Shown here piece after piece: positions 44,617-57,482 of a DNA stretch of 64,000 nt. Under the pieces are notes generated by a model that did not search any database, was not told the origin of the DNA, and saw nothing but the letters and a program-made list of their open reading frames with translations. Source of the stretch: Isoetes taiwanensis (taxonomy: Eukaryota > Streptophyta > Lycopodiopsida > Isoetales > Isoetaceae); the NCBI GenBank assembly GCA_021234155.1, contig JAJEKV010000091.1, forward strand, positions 2,365,501 through 2,429,500. The letters are read 5' to 3'. Position 1 is the stretch's first letter; the number at the start of each line of letters is the position of its first letter. The translations under genes were made by a program, and so were the position numbers.

Positions 44617-44651
44617 GTAGGACCCTTCTTCCATGGGAAGAAGGGCCCTAC
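44617..44651 (-). other. 3'-end hairpin/pseudoknot, PLE-1 B3
   Basis: The hairpin and its upstream partner are conserved; the following CTACAG reads CTCTGA. Confidence 0.45.
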
Positions 44652-44654
44652 TAC

Positions 44655-46783
44655 CTCTGACCATGTACCTTGTCTTGCCATTATGGCCTTGAATTCATAA
44701 ATATTGAAAGCAAGACACGGAAATTCATTATTGTTGATCATCCCAAGAAACATTTTCTAGAAGATCCTCCTTTTTGAAACCATTACGCATGAAGTCATTT
44801 ATAAGTCCCTTAATATCTTAAAGTTTGACAGGGGAAAGGGCTACTATGAACATATAAGAACGGTAGAATCGAGATGATAACACGGCTTGCATTAAGATAA
44901 GGTCACAGAATGGAAGCATGAATATATTTAAATACCCGGAATGGAAGTTTATATCTCTTGTCAAAACCGGTGGTCTTGAAGCAGTCCGGTAGCTTGGTCT
45001 ATTACCTCAATTGTGACATTTAGAAAATTACCTTTGTATCCAATCAGTTCTGAGTTGGCACCACAGGTTTTGTATGTGGTTTCATCCTTTATATGTAGCA
45101 ACTTTAGGTTATATATATTGTGGCATTCAGCCTGTCTTTGTTCTCCGAAAAATTTGTCCGGGTTATCTCCATTCATAATGCATAAATCATCCATGTATCT
45201 TCTAGCATCTTTGAATTTTAAGATATCTCTGTATCGGCCAGCTTTTGCTAAATTCTCAATATGTAGCATTTCAAAGTAGGACAGGTAAAGATTGCACCAG
45301 TCGGGAGAGCAAGCGAAGCCCATGGGAATCCCGCAGACCTGCCTCCAAACATCTGATCCTTGGATTATAAAGCAGCAACAAAGTAGCCATCTATTAAGCT
45401 CAAAAAACTCTATTCTGTTCATACATTTCCAACTTTTTCCATTTTGTTTTTTACAGTCCCATGTATATATAATGTCATCTTTGATTATCCTGTACCAGAG
45501 TAAAAATTCTTCACCATTCCCACTCATATAATCAACCCCCAGATCTATAATTTGCTTCAGCACATGGCAAATACCATCTTCCCCATTAATGGGAATATTC
45601 TCGTAACATTTAGAAATGTCTGCCATAAAAATATTATGTATCTTGCAGGGTAGGTTCAGCATCATGTCATAGATTGAGTTAACAATCCAAAAAGGGTTCA
45701 CTTTTCCAGGTAGAAGAACATTTATTTTACTCAACCTATGCATATAAGCTTTAGGTAGAATCTCCAATATACCTTTGAGTCCTCTGGTAATGATTTTTGC
45801 TGGTAGCGAAAAAAGAGTTTTGTGGGCATTAGTAATCCATCTGTAATCGTCCTTATGTGCCTTAAAAGTGCCAAGCAAGTATGGGAGACGGTCCTTTATA
45901 TGGGCAATCAAGTTGGAACAATTCCATCAATTCGATTTAGTATCTTTAATATTTCATGTTTGTCTATCTTGCATTTCTCAAAATCTTTACCAAGCAAGTC
46001 TCCTTCTAGCCATATCTCTAATATGCGGGGACAAATAAATGATGGAACATTTGTTGCTTTATCAACCCCAAAGAACATACAAATTTCTAACCAACCAATC
46101 AATGCATGTGTCGACCTTTTCGTCGAGAATAGCACATTTGGTTTTTTTTGGTTTTTCATCCAGTTCGCGGATCATTCTTAATAATCTTAAGCAAATTTAT
46201 GATAATACTTTTTTTCATAAGGGTGTAAGATTCTCCCTCGGTTCTCATGTCCATTTAGTAATTCTGTAATACCTCTTTCCACATCCGCCATAAACTCATC
46301 CAGAATCAAGGGTTTATCTGGGATAAAATTCAGACCTTTTTTCAACATATTTTTCACCTCTGTAGACTTTACAATATTAAGGTCTAGGGTTCTGACATGA
46401 CCTATTTTATGGTCAATGAACTTCTCCATTCCAGGTAGATGGCAAACACACCGTGGTATCATCTCGTCTGCAAATATCTTATATGGCTTGTATAAGTAAT
46501 CAACTAGTTTCTTTTCGTATCTCCATCCGAAGCCAGAATCATTGATGATATTGGCACCAAAATCACCCAATCTTAAAATGAAGTAGTCTTTTATATGACT
46601 TCTGATCCTTATTTTATCAATAATCTTTGAGGAGAACAAAAAATGTGTTCTAACCTTCTGCCTGGTAGCAGTTGTATTTTTCAAGAAGGTTCTTCTTCCA
46701 TCATATCCACGACTTATACACCGTGTCTCTTGATCTTCAGTCTGCAACACAGGAACCAAGATAAGAATATATCTCCTTATCAA
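44655..46783 (-). pseudogene. Penelope-type RT, B3 (frameshifted, diverged)
   Basis: Three main frames: 46,187-46,783, 45,908-46,159 and 44,961-45,911. All catalytic motifs survive: KKGLNFIPDKP, MADISKCYENIP, GIPMGFACSPDWCN and YMDDLCI. Residue changes relative to unit 2 are conservative (D to N in IPIDGE, C to F in EECLFW). The upstream codons EMRF of other copies are ETRC here, so that ATG is not the real start. The C-terminal 90 residues are heavily frameshifted. Confidence 0.8.
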
Positions 46784-47442
46784 GATTTATAAGTTAATAT
46801 TACTTAACAAATCTATTAATAATAGGCGTTTTACATAGTCCACGCCATATCTTATAAAGTAGGATCAACATAATAATCGCGACCATATCATATGTCATTA
46901 GCTTATATATTTTAAGCCTTAAGAGATATTATCATCTACTATTGAAGGATATCAGCATAACTTATAGAAACTAAGTAAGAAACCATGTAATTCCACCATG
47001 TAAAGGAATCCAAGTAATGAAACATAACTGTAGCTTTATATTAATATTAGCAAAAGATACAATGAGTCAAGTTCCGTGTGAAGGAACATTCATCAACACT
47101 ATATACTTAATAATTACAGTAATAACAACTGCATATGATGTTTTTCATAAGGCAGAGATTCCAAACTTCTGAGATGTCAAAATTTACGCCCACATAATAT
47201 GAATATCTCATCCGATAAATCCGAGGGACTGAAAGATAAACCGGTCTGACGTTGAGATAAAGTAATCCATATTTTTAGAAACCTTTCCACCTATTGATAT
47301 GTTGGCCTATTTTTTATGTAGCCAAAAGGCTTAATGTGTTGCCCTGCCAAAAAAGCAAAAGGGCACCAAAGTTAGCACCTTGGTCTAATTTTGGCATGAG
47401 CCATAAAGGTCTCATAAGTGATCATTAGAATCGAAAAGATTC

Positions 47443-48916
47443 TTACTTTTCAAAAACCAGTTTTCCTTGTACGCCATCAGTGTTCCTTTGCATAACTGTT
47501 GGCCAAGCCTTGGTTACAGACGCCTCCCCTGGGGTACAACTGATAATGGTGTCTGAGTTTTCACTCAGGTTAATGATATTGCAGCTAGAATCCACGCTAT
47601 TTCTAGCAACCCTAGGTGGTAAATATGATTCACTGCTATTTCCAGTTTTGGGGGACCAAGAAAGATGAATCTTTGCGACGTCACGTCTTTAGATTTACTG
47701 TTATACTTTTTCCTTAAAAACTCCTCATCCTTGAGCATCATCTCACATACTTCCACAAGTCTAGTATTCCCGAAACATTGTAGGACATCACAATTGGGGC
47801 TGACCGTCAGTTTGTTTGCCATTTTTATCAAAGTTTCTCTGACATGTAGATAAGCTAATTGAGTTAGAACTGGTTTTTTGAGATTCTGCCTTATAAAATG
47901 TAGGAAATAGGCCATTCTTCCAGCAGCAGAATATTTGGGATAGATAATATCCAAGTGATTAAAAAGATACCATATCGCTTGGTCAAACCAAGTTATAGAG
48001 TCTTTGCATGTATCAGGCGGACGGTGCAATTTAAGATAAGGGCTCCAACTTCTCCATATCTTATGTAGATATGAATATCCCCTTTCGGTATTCGGATAAG
48101 CCATATGAGCCTTTACACACAATGTCACTCCACTATTGTTTTTGCATTTTTTGTCAAATATGTCAGTATGACATGGGAAGTTGATTTCTACTTCATCCAT
48201 GATTTTGATCATATTATTGGTATCATTAATGGGCCATGACTCTTCATCCTTAATGTCGACCATTAGTACCCATGCCCTAGTACTAATAGGGGCTAAAGTG
48301 CCAAAATTTAGGCTCCTCCATAATCCTTGTTGAAATTCCTCTCCCGGCCATTCCCTGACCATTTGAAATAATAGGGAATGCGAGGCAATTGCTAAGAGTT
48401 AATCGACGGATCATCTTTGTTGCTACATTTGAGGCTAGCCTCTTTCTCCTTTTGGAAGGTCCATGTCATCTTTTGGGAAATATTTGACAAACCCTTGCAT
48501 ATCATTTTCCTCGATACCATAATCTATCGAATACCTTTCTCAACCACAAAGGGTATTATCTGAAGGTTATGAACTTTTTCTAGATAGGTAGCTGTGGCCT
48601 TGCATTCCATGGATAACATATCATCGGATCAGTTCTATCGACTAAGATATCCTGAATTTTTAGAGAATAAGCTGGCTGAATTATCTCCATTGCATTCTTC
48701 AATCCATACCTTTTGGTCCATCGTAAGAAATGTTTCAAACCAAGAGCTGAAGCCTAGATGAATGATAGGTGAGAACTGGCCAGGGAGCAGCCTCTTGTTG
48801 AGGTCCAATATCAGCGCATGGATGCTAAGATTTGGTATTAAACCAATAATAGCTTGAACAGCATTATTAGGGGGATCCCCAACAACACCATAGCCTATAT
48901 CCAGAAGATATTTCAT
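47443..48916 (-). pseudogene. 494-aa-type protein of PLE-1 (B3, frameshifted)
   Basis: Both ends are intact (MKYLLDIGYGVVGDP and GKLVFEK). The middle frame of 265 codons (47,565-48,362) carries WPGEEFQQGLWRSLNFGTLA and most of the C-terminal half, but the CSCPPDTC cluster reads LHRPPDTC. Breaks at 48,360-48,660 fall on CTG, CAG and CCAG sites: for example, CCACAGCC has become CCCTGACC. Confidence 0.75.
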
Positions 48917-49680
48917 CCAGGCATTTTTCTACATCACAATATCAAAAAATGTGATTAGTATAGCAGAGTTAATCATTATAGATTCATGGCGAGAATTATA
49001 ACAAGGTTTGACAGAATTATAACAATTCTAACTGAATTATAACTGGAAGACTGTGTTTGTTAGATAACTCCAACAAATGGAAGTCCCAATTTCTTCTTTT
49101 TCATATTTACATCAAAACTTCACATTATTTTGTTTAAAAACATAAATAACATTCCATATATGATGCAAGCGTTAACATAATATCCATCCTAGTAATATTA
49201 CTAGGCCCTGACCTTCCATTTTAGGCACACCTAAATCTTATCACGAAGTATATCTTTCAATTTTTCAAAAGCAATTATTGTTGTATAACTTTGGTTATTT
49301 TATCTGAGTTAAGACAATATGAGAAAATAAACATTAAGCATCTTATTGATTATAAAAATATAATGTGACAAATAGTAATTTCGGGCCATAAATTCATGTA
49401 TCAATGTTTGAACTTTTGATGGGGCATACAATATAATGTCGTTTTGAAACATATCCAGTTCATAATTATGAGCAATCTAGAAGATAATTCACAAGTCATA
49501 GGTTTTTCGTAGAACCAGCTACTAATGGTCACCAGGTTCTCTAATATCAGCAAAAAATCGGAATAATCTCACCATATTTTCTTGTGAACTCCAAGGCAAA
49601 TTATGTTGCCAATCTTCCACCATAATATTTATGGCGGCACGAGAAAGACCATTGACAAAACATCAAAGAACTCCAAGGAG

Positions 49681-49793
49681 AGGATATATCAGGGTTACGC
49701 ATCAATCAATATACTAGTTAGCAATAATCACCATTAGCGGTATAAGGGATGACAGGTAAGCTATCAGATATCCTGGCTCTTCGCCCTTCACCC
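49681..49793 (-). other. Candidate structured RNA, PLE-1 A4
   Basis: GGATGACAGGTAA arm intact; TTACCTGCATCC reads TTACGCATCA. Confidence 0.45.
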
Positions 49794-50449
49794 AGAGATT
49801 CCCAATGTACTTTGGGTCCACACCATAGTGAAGTATAAAATCATGCAAATAGGCCAGCAAGTTTACTATAAAGAAAGAGTTGCTGGCTGCTTACCACAGC
49901 CCAGAAATTATTTTCCTCATATGTTCATAATCATTAAGAAAACACACAAGGAGTTAAGAAAATAGGCTACTCTTGTACAGTAATAGAGATATTAAAGCTG
50001 CCATGGACCTGTTTATGAGCCTAAATCCTACCATTCAGACCTTATGACTCAATCTCCCGCTATAATGTAGATCAAAATTTTAAGTATTTGGCACTCCATC
50101 CATCACATGGACTAGAATATCATCCATATCCGATGTTTTGCGGACTAATATCTCTCTGAAGATTTATTATTAGTCTGGAGCTATCATTTTCTCAGCATTT
50201 TTTGCTAAAGGATCGGGTAGAGTCTAGCAAGCAGCCATGCATTTAGCATTCACATATCTGATAGAGCAGAATATAATCCTATGTACTGCTGAAAAACAGT
50301 AAGAACGATTTTATCATGCAATGTAAACTTGGCAAGGGCAGATTTATTCTGAAAAAGAAGTTCTCAACAATCTATACGACCCATCTTTACCTTATAGACT
50401 TTACCTAGTTCTTCAATAGCGAAATAGAAGCCGGAAATAAGGTATTTGA

Positions 50450-50608
50450 CTGTTGAGATTCGCTCCTATCACCAGAGCTTTGTTTTTGTCCTTTCACGAC
50501 TTGTTTGCCACCAAAATTAGACTTGAAGTTCTTCTTGAAAGGGAGGTTTCCCGCTTGCAGAGCCTTGCTCTTCTTACCAGGGTGCCGCTCATATTTTCCT
50601 TTCGGCAT
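50450..50608 (-). CDS. Basic MPKG-Y exon, PLE-1 A4
   Basis: Full 53-codon copy, identical in protein to A2 up to SESQQ, then open for 14 more codons because the donor-like GT is altered. Confidence 0.5.
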
Positions 50609-51394
50609 ATTGCTTTACTGACAAAGGGAGACAAGAAGCTTAGACAACCGAAAGCAAGCGCCTTCATTTCATTATTTAGCAAAATATCTATTGACCCGGT
50701 CATTAAACATTAGGCCATTTGTTTAGGGGCCATTTACTCCTTTACCAAGGTTTTGTGGTCTAGGACTATGTGGCCTAGATACGGACATCCACAACTTGTT
50801 AGATAGGGCTTTTTAAGCTGGCTGAAGCGGTGCCTCGGTCTTAAAGCCAAGCTATTTCTTTTTTATTGTGATGATAAGACATTTTATGAATTTAAACTTC
50901 TATACTAAAGGGAATTTCTGCATAATAGTGAAATTAACAAAGGGTTATCACATACCTTATCGGAACCATTGGCTTTTTAACAATCCCATGCAACCGCCCT
51001 GTCATATAATCCCTTATGTGCATATTCAGCATAGTGCTGAATACAATGGTTAGATAAAGAATACCAATATCAACAATTATTTTAACATAGCCAACAAATG
51101 TTAGCATGGTTCTATTAAAAATGAAGTCTTGCCTTTTAAACTATAGTAAAAGCTAAATAAGGTATAGACCTTATCTTAAATTTATAAAAGGAAACCATAA
51201 TTTAGGCAATAATTCCAACATATCGGAGAGGCATGGAGTTCATTAGTGCAAAAATATGTAGTGCTGCTCATCTAAGAGCATCATAAATGCATCATTATAA
51301 GTTTATCCCCAAAGGAGCCACTAAATAGAAATCCATCATTAGGTCAAAATTACTATAATATCAGGAGACCTAGGAAACTCGGCTCCGTTTAAAG

Positions 51395-51423
51395 TCTTCT
51401 TCTTCTTCTTCTTCTTCTTCTTC
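51395..51423. repeat. (CTT)n microsatellite between A4 and B4
   Basis: About 9-10 CTT units. Confidence 0.95.
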
Positions 51424-51476
51424 GCCCGCAACCCTCCCTCGGATAATGGGGCGCTTCTTCTCATGGAAGTTAAGGA

Positions 51477-51511
51477 GTAGGACCCTTCTTCCATGGGAAG
51501 AAGGGCCCTAC
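51477..51511 (-). other. 3'-end hairpin/pseudoknot, PLE-1 B4
   Basis: Hairpin identical to B1/B2. The outer segment has GGAAGTTAAGG for GGAAGATAAGG, outside the paired bases. Confidence 0.5.
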
Positions 51512-51515
51512 TACC

Positions 51516-53649
51516 CTACAGCCATGTGCCTAGTCTTGCCATTATAGTTTTGAATTCATAAATGCTGAAAGCAAGACCTGGAAAATCATTATTATTAATC
51601 ATCCTGCAAACATTTTCTAGAAGATCCTCCTTTTTAAACCCATTTCGCATGAAGTCATTTATAAGCTCACAGATATCTTCTGCTGCTTTGAATGGGCTAC
51701 TATGAACATATAGGAAAGGTAAAATCTGGGAGATGATAACCCTGCTTGCATTAAGATAAGGTCTGCAGCTGGAAGCATGAATATATTTCGTAATACGGAA
51801 TGGAAGTTTATATCTCTTGTCAAATCTGGTGGTCTTGAACAGTCCAGTAGCTTGGTCTATTACCTCAATTGTGACATTTAGAAAATTACCTTTGTATCCA
51901 ATGGAGTTCGAGTTGGCACCCACGAGGTTTTGTATGTGGTTTCATCCTTTATATGTAGCAACTTTAGGTTATATATATTGTGGCATTCAGCCCTGTCTTT
52001 GTTCTCTGGAAAAATTTCGTCGGGTTATCTCCATTCATAATGCATAAATCATCCATGTATCTTCTAGCATCTTTGAATTTTAAAATATCTCTATATCGGC
52101 CATCTTTTGCTAGATTCTCAATATGTAGCATTTCAAAGTAGGACAGATAAAGATTGCACCAGTCGGGAGAGCAAGCGAAGCCCATGGGAATCCATGGACA
52201 CGCCTCCAAACATCGATCCTTGTATTATAAAACAAACAACAAAGTAGCCATTTGTTCAGCTCAAAGAACTCTATTACGTTCATACATTTCCGGCTTTTTC
52301 CCGGTTTGTTTTTTGCTGTCCCGGTATATATAACATCATCCTTGATTATCTGTGTACCAAAATAAACATTCTTCACCATTTCCACTCATATAATCAACCC
52401 CCAGGTCTATAATTTGCTTCAGTACATGGCAAATACCATCTTCCCCATCAATGGGAATATTCTCATAACATTTTGAAATGTCCGCCATAAAAATATTATG
52501 TATCTTGCAGGGCAAGTTCAGCATCATGTCATAGATTGAATTCACAATCCAAAATGGGTTCACTTTCCCAGGTAAAAGAACATTTATTTTACTCAGCCTG
52601 TGCATATATGCTTTAGGTAGAATCTCCAAAATACCTTTGAGACCCCTTGTAATAATTTTTGCTGGTAGCGAAAACAGAGTTTTGTGGGCGTTAGTAATCC
52701 ATCTATAATCGTCTTTATGTGCCTTGAAAGTGCCAAGCAAGTATGGGAGACGGTCTTTATATGGGCAATCAAGTTGGAACAATTCCATCAATTCCTGATT
52801 TAGTATCTTTAATATTTCATGTTTGTCTATCTTGCATTTCTCAAAATCTTTACCAAGCAGTCTCCTTCTAGCCATATCTCTAATATGCCAGGGACAAATA
52901 AAAGATGGAACATTTGTTGCTTTATCAACCCCAGCAACATACAAATTTCTAACCAACCAATCAATGCATGTGCTGACCTTCTCGTCCAGAATAGCACATT
53001 TGGTTTTTTTCTGGTTTTTCATCCAGTTCACAGCATCATTCTTAATAATCTTAAGCAAATTTATGATAATACTCTGTTTTTCATAAGGGTGTAAGTATCT
53101 TCCTCTGTTCTCATGCCCATTCATCAAATCTGTAATACCTCTTTCCACATCAGCCATAAACTCATCCAAAATCAGAGGTTTATCTGGGATAAAATTCAGG
53201 CCTTTTTTCAGCATATTTTTCACCTCAGTAGACTTGACAATATTAAGGTCTAAAGTTCTGACATGACCTATTTTTTTGTCTATGAATTTCTCCATTCCAG
53301 GCAAATGGCAGACACATCGTGGCATCATCTCATCAGCAAATATCTTAAATGGCTTATATAAATAGTCAACCAGTTTCTTATCATATCTCCAGCCAAAGCC
53401 TGAGTCATTGATAATATTGGCACCAAAATCTCCCAATCTTAGAATGAAGTAGTCCTTTATGTGACTCCTGATTCTTATTTTATCAATAATTTTTGAGGAG
53501 AACAAAAAGTGTACCCTAACCTTCTCACTGGTAGTAGCTGTGTTTTTTATGAAGGTTCTTCTTCCATCATAACCACGGCTTATAAAACGCATCTCTTGCT
53601 CTTCAGTCTGCAACAAAGGAGCTAAGATAAGAATATATCTTCTTATCAA
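51516..53649 (-). pseudogene. Penelope-type RT, B4 (long open N-terminus)
   Basis: A 437-codon frame (52,336-53,649) runs from the intron-like TTGTTGCAG border through KKGLNFIPDKP, GTFKAHKDDYRW and motif A MADISKCYENIP. It breaks near 52,350 where CAGG/CTG sites differ from B2. GFACSPDWCNLY and YMDDLCI follow in 51,964-52,209, and the C-terminus in 51,516-51,923. This copy supplies the best N-terminal sequence, while B2 supplies the best C-terminal sequence. No endonuclease domain follows. Confidence 0.85.
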
Positions 53650-54311
53650 GATTTATAAGTTAATATTACTTAACAAATCTATTAATAATAGACGTTTTAC
53701 ATAGTCCACCTGCCATATCTTATGGCGTAGACTGTTAGCATAATCTATTTGGCCATATCATATGTCATTAGCTTATATATTTTAAGCCTTAAGAGATATT
53801 ATCATCTACTATTGAAGGATATCAGCATAACTTATAGAAACTAAGTAAGAAACCATGTAATTCCACCATGTAAAGGAATCCAAGTTATGTAACATAACTG
53901 TAGCCATATATTTATATTAGCAAAAAGTACAATGAGTCAAGTTCCGTTTGAAGGAACATTCATCAACACTATATACTTAATAATTACAGTAATAACAACT
54001 GCATATGATGTTTTTCATAAAGGCGTAGATTCCAAACTTAAAGAGATGTCAAAATTTACGCCCACATAATATGAATATCTCATCCGATAAATCCGAGGGA
54101 CAGAAAGATAAACCAGTACGCAGAGATAAAGTAATCCATATTTTTAGAAACCTTTCCACCTATTGATATGTTGGCCTATTTTTTATGTAGCCGATAGGCT
54201 TAATGTGTCGCCCTGCCAAAACAGCAAAAGGGCACCAAAGTTAGCACCTTGGTCTAATTTTAGCATGAGCCATAGAGGTCTCATATATGATCGTTAGAAT
54301 CAAAAGGATTC
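53650..54311. other. Spacer between RT and 494-aa ORF (B4)
   Basis: Same spacer as in B1, nearly identical. No gene seen. Confidence 0.4.
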
Positions 54312-55796
54312 TTACTTTTCAAAAACCAGTTTTCCTTGTACACCATCGGTGTTTCTTTGCATCACATTTGGCCAAGCTTTAGTTACAGACGCTTCCCCTG
54401 GGGTACAACTGATAATGGTGTCTGAGTTTTCACTCAGGTTAATGATATTGCAGCTAGAATCTATGCTATTTCTAGCAACCCTTGGCGGTAAATATGATTC
54501 ACTGCTATTTCCAGTTTTTTGGGGACCCAAAGCGAATCTTTGCCGCGACGCACGTCTTTAGATCTATTGTTATATTTCTTCTTTAAAAACTCCTCATCTT
54601 TGAGCATCATCTCACATACTTCCACAAGTCTAGTGTTCCCAAAAAATTGTAGTACATCACAATTAGGGGTGACCGTCAGTTTGTTTGCGATTTTTATCGA
54701 GGAGTTTCTCTAACATGCGAGATAGGCCAATTGAGTCAACACTTTGGTTTCTTGAGATTACGCCTTATAAAATATAGAAAATAGGCCATTCTTCCAAGTG
54801 AGAATATTTGGGATAGATAATATCCAGGTGATTGAATAGATACCATATCGCTTGGTCGAACCAAGTTATAGAGTCTTTACATGTATCAGGCGGACAGCTG
54901 CATTTAAGATAAGGGCTCCAACTTCTCCATATCTTATGTAGATATGAATATCCCCTTTCGGTATTCGGATAAGCCATATGGGCCTTTACACATAATGTAA
55001 CTCCACTATTGTTTTTGCATCTTTTGTCAAATACCTCAGTATGACAAGGGAAGTTGATTTCTGCTTCATCCATGATTTTGATCATATTATTGGTATCATT
55101 AATGGCAGCCCATGACTCTTCATCCTTAATGTCAGCCATTAGTACCCATGCCCTAGTACTAATAGGGGCTAAAGTGCCAAAATTTAGGCTCCTCCATAAT
55201 CCTTGTTGAAATTCCTCTCCCAGCCATTCCACAGCCATTTCTGAAATAATAGGGAATCTGAGGCAATTGCTAAGAGTTACTCTGCCCAGATCATCTTTGT
55301 TGCTACATTTCGGGCTAGCCTCTTTCTCCTTTTTCAGAAGGTCCATGTCATCTTTTGGGAAATATTTGACAAACCCTTGCATATCATTTTCCTCGATACC
55401 ATAATCTATCGAATACCTTTCTCAACCACAAAGGTATTATCGTAAGGTTATGAACTTTTTCTAGATAGGTAAGCTGTGGCCTTGCATTCCATGGATAACA
55501 TATCATCGGATCAGTTCTATCAGCTAAGATATCCTGAATTTTAGAGAATAAGCTGAATTATCTCCTTTGCATTCTTCAATCGCATACCTTTTTGGTCCAT
55601 CGTAAGAAATGTTTCAAACCAAGAGCTGAAGCCTAGATGAATGATAGGTGAGAACTGTCCAGGGAGCAGCCTCTTGTTGAGGTCCAATATCAGCGCATGG
55701 ATGCTAAGATTTGGTATTAAACCAATAATAGCTTGATAAAGCATTATTAGGGGGATCCCCAACAACACCATAGCCTATATCCAGAAGATATTTCAT
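54312..55796 (-). pseudogene. 494-aa-type protein of PLE-1 (B4, frameshifted)
   Basis: Almost the same sequence as intact B1 but with breaks at about 54,535, 54,700, 54,800, 55,420 and 55,550. The open middle (54,765-55,382) keeps the CSCPPDTC cluster. Typical differences are CAGAAGCAGATGCTGCACG in B1 against CGAATCTTTGCCGCGACG here, and CCAGCAGCAGAA against CCAAGTGAGAA. Confidence 0.75.
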
Positions 55797-56552
55797 CCAG
55801 GCATTTTTCTACATCACAATATCAAAAAATGTGATTAGTATAGCAGAGTTAATCATTATAGATTCATAGCAGAATTATAACAAGGTTTGACAAGAATTAT
55901 AACAGAATTCTTGAATTATAACTGGAAGACTGTGTTTGTTAGATAACTCCAACAAATGGAAGTCCCAATTTCTTCTTTTTCATATTTACATCAAAACTTC
56001 ACATTATTTTGTTTAAAAACATAAATAACATTCCATATATGATGCAAACGTTAACATAATATCCATCCTAGTAATATTACTAGGCCCTGACCTTCCATTT
56101 TAGGCACACCTAAATCTTATCCGAAGTATATCTTTCAATTTTTCAAAAGCAATTATTGTTGTATAACCTGGTTATTTTATACAGTTAAGACAATATGAGA
56201 AAATAAACATTAAGCATCTTATTGATTATAAAAATATAATGTGACAAATAGTAATTTCAGGCCATAAATTCATGTATCAATGTTTGAACTTTTGATGGGG
56301 CATACAATATAATGTCGTTTGAAACATATCCAGTTCATAATTATGAGCAATCTAGAAGATAATTCACAAGTCATAGGTTTTTCGTAGAACCAGCTACTAA
56401 TGGTCACCAGGTTCTCTAATATCAGCAAAAAATCGGAATAATCTCACCATATTTTCTTGTGAACTGCAAGGCAAATTATGTTGCCAATCTTCCACCATAA
56501 TATTTATGGCGCAGAAAAGACCATTGACAAAACATCAAAGAACTCCAAGGAG

Positions 56553-56665
56553 AGGATATCCGGGTTACCTGCATCCAATCAATATACTAGTTAGCAATAA
56601 TCTCGGTAACAGTATAAGGGATGACAGGTAAGCTATCAGATATCCTGGCTCTTCGCCCTTCACCC
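56553..56665 (-). other. Candidate structured RNA, PLE-1 A5
   Basis: All three helices are intact, identical to A1. Confidence 0.55.
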
Positions 56666-57323
56666 AGAGATTCCCAATGTACTTTGGGTCCACACCATAG
56701 TGAAGTATAAAATCATGCAAATAGGCCAGCAAGTTTACTATAAAGAAAGAGTTGCTGGCTGCTTACCACAGCCCAGAAATTATTTTCCTCATATGTTCAT
56801 AATCATTAAGAAAACACACAAGGAGTTAAGAAAATAGGCTACTCTTGTACAGTAATAGAGATATTAAAGCTGCCATGGACCTGTTTATGAGCCTAAATCC
56901 TACCATTCAGACCTTATGACTCAATCTCCGCTATAATGTAGATCAAAATTTTAAGTATTTGGCACTCCATCCATCACATGGACTAGAATATCATCCATAT
57001 CCGATGTTTTGCGGACTAATATCTCTCTCTGAAGATTTATTATTAGTCCGGAGCTATCATTTTCGGCATTTTTTTGCTAAAGGATCGGGTAGAGTCTAGC
57101 AAGCAGCCATGCATTTAGCATTCACATATCGATAGAGCTTGAATATATAATCATATATGCTGAAAAAAGCGAAGAACGATTTTATCATGCAATGTAAACT
57201 TGGCAAGAGGCGATTTATTCTCAAAAAGAAGTTCTCAACAATCTATACGACCCATCTTTACCTTATAGACTTTACCTAGTTCTTCAATAGCAGAAATAGA
57301 AGCCGGAAATAAGGTATTCAGAC

Positions 57324-57482
57324 CTGTTGAGATTCGCTCCTATCACCAGAGCTTTGTTTTTGTCCTTTCACGACTTGTTTGCCACCAAAATTAGACTTGA
57401 AGTTCTTCTTGAAAGGGAGGTTTCCCGCTTGCAGAGCCTTGCTCTTCTTACCAGGGTGCCGCTCATATTTTCCTTTCGGCAT
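57324..57482 (-). CDS. Basic MPKG-Y exon, PLE-1 A5
   Basis: 53 codons, identical in protein to A2, ending at CAG|GTCTGA. An in-frame extension upstream (MLGCLSFLSPFAAVSN) is open but lacks the conservation of the MPKG start. Confidence 0.55.

Larger units (their letters stand above)
44564..49101 (-). mobile_element. PLE-1 B module 3 (diverged copy)
   Basis: 4.54 kb, the most diverged unit. Substitutions are dense in 45,120-46,790 (RT) and 47,330-48,330 (494-aa ORF), but the spacer 46,800-47,300 and the ends match the other units closely. This patchwork suggests conversion or crossing-over between units. Confidence 0.75.
49102..51394 (-). mobile_element. PLE-1 A module 4
   Basis: 2.29 kb. 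At the end of the basic exon the run CAACAGGTCTGAA is CAACAGTCAAA here, so the exon frame continues into SNTLFPASIS. This hints that the next coding segment (NTLFPASISAIEELGKVYK in all copies) follows directly or after a very short intron. Confidence 0.65.
51424..55980 (-). mobile_element. PLE-1 B module 4
   Basis: 4.56 kb, nearly identical to B1 outside the B1 deletion, except for 51,525-51,780, where the RT C-terminus carries a distinct set of substitutions. The N-terminal two thirds of the RT are open without interruption. Confidence 0.8.
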
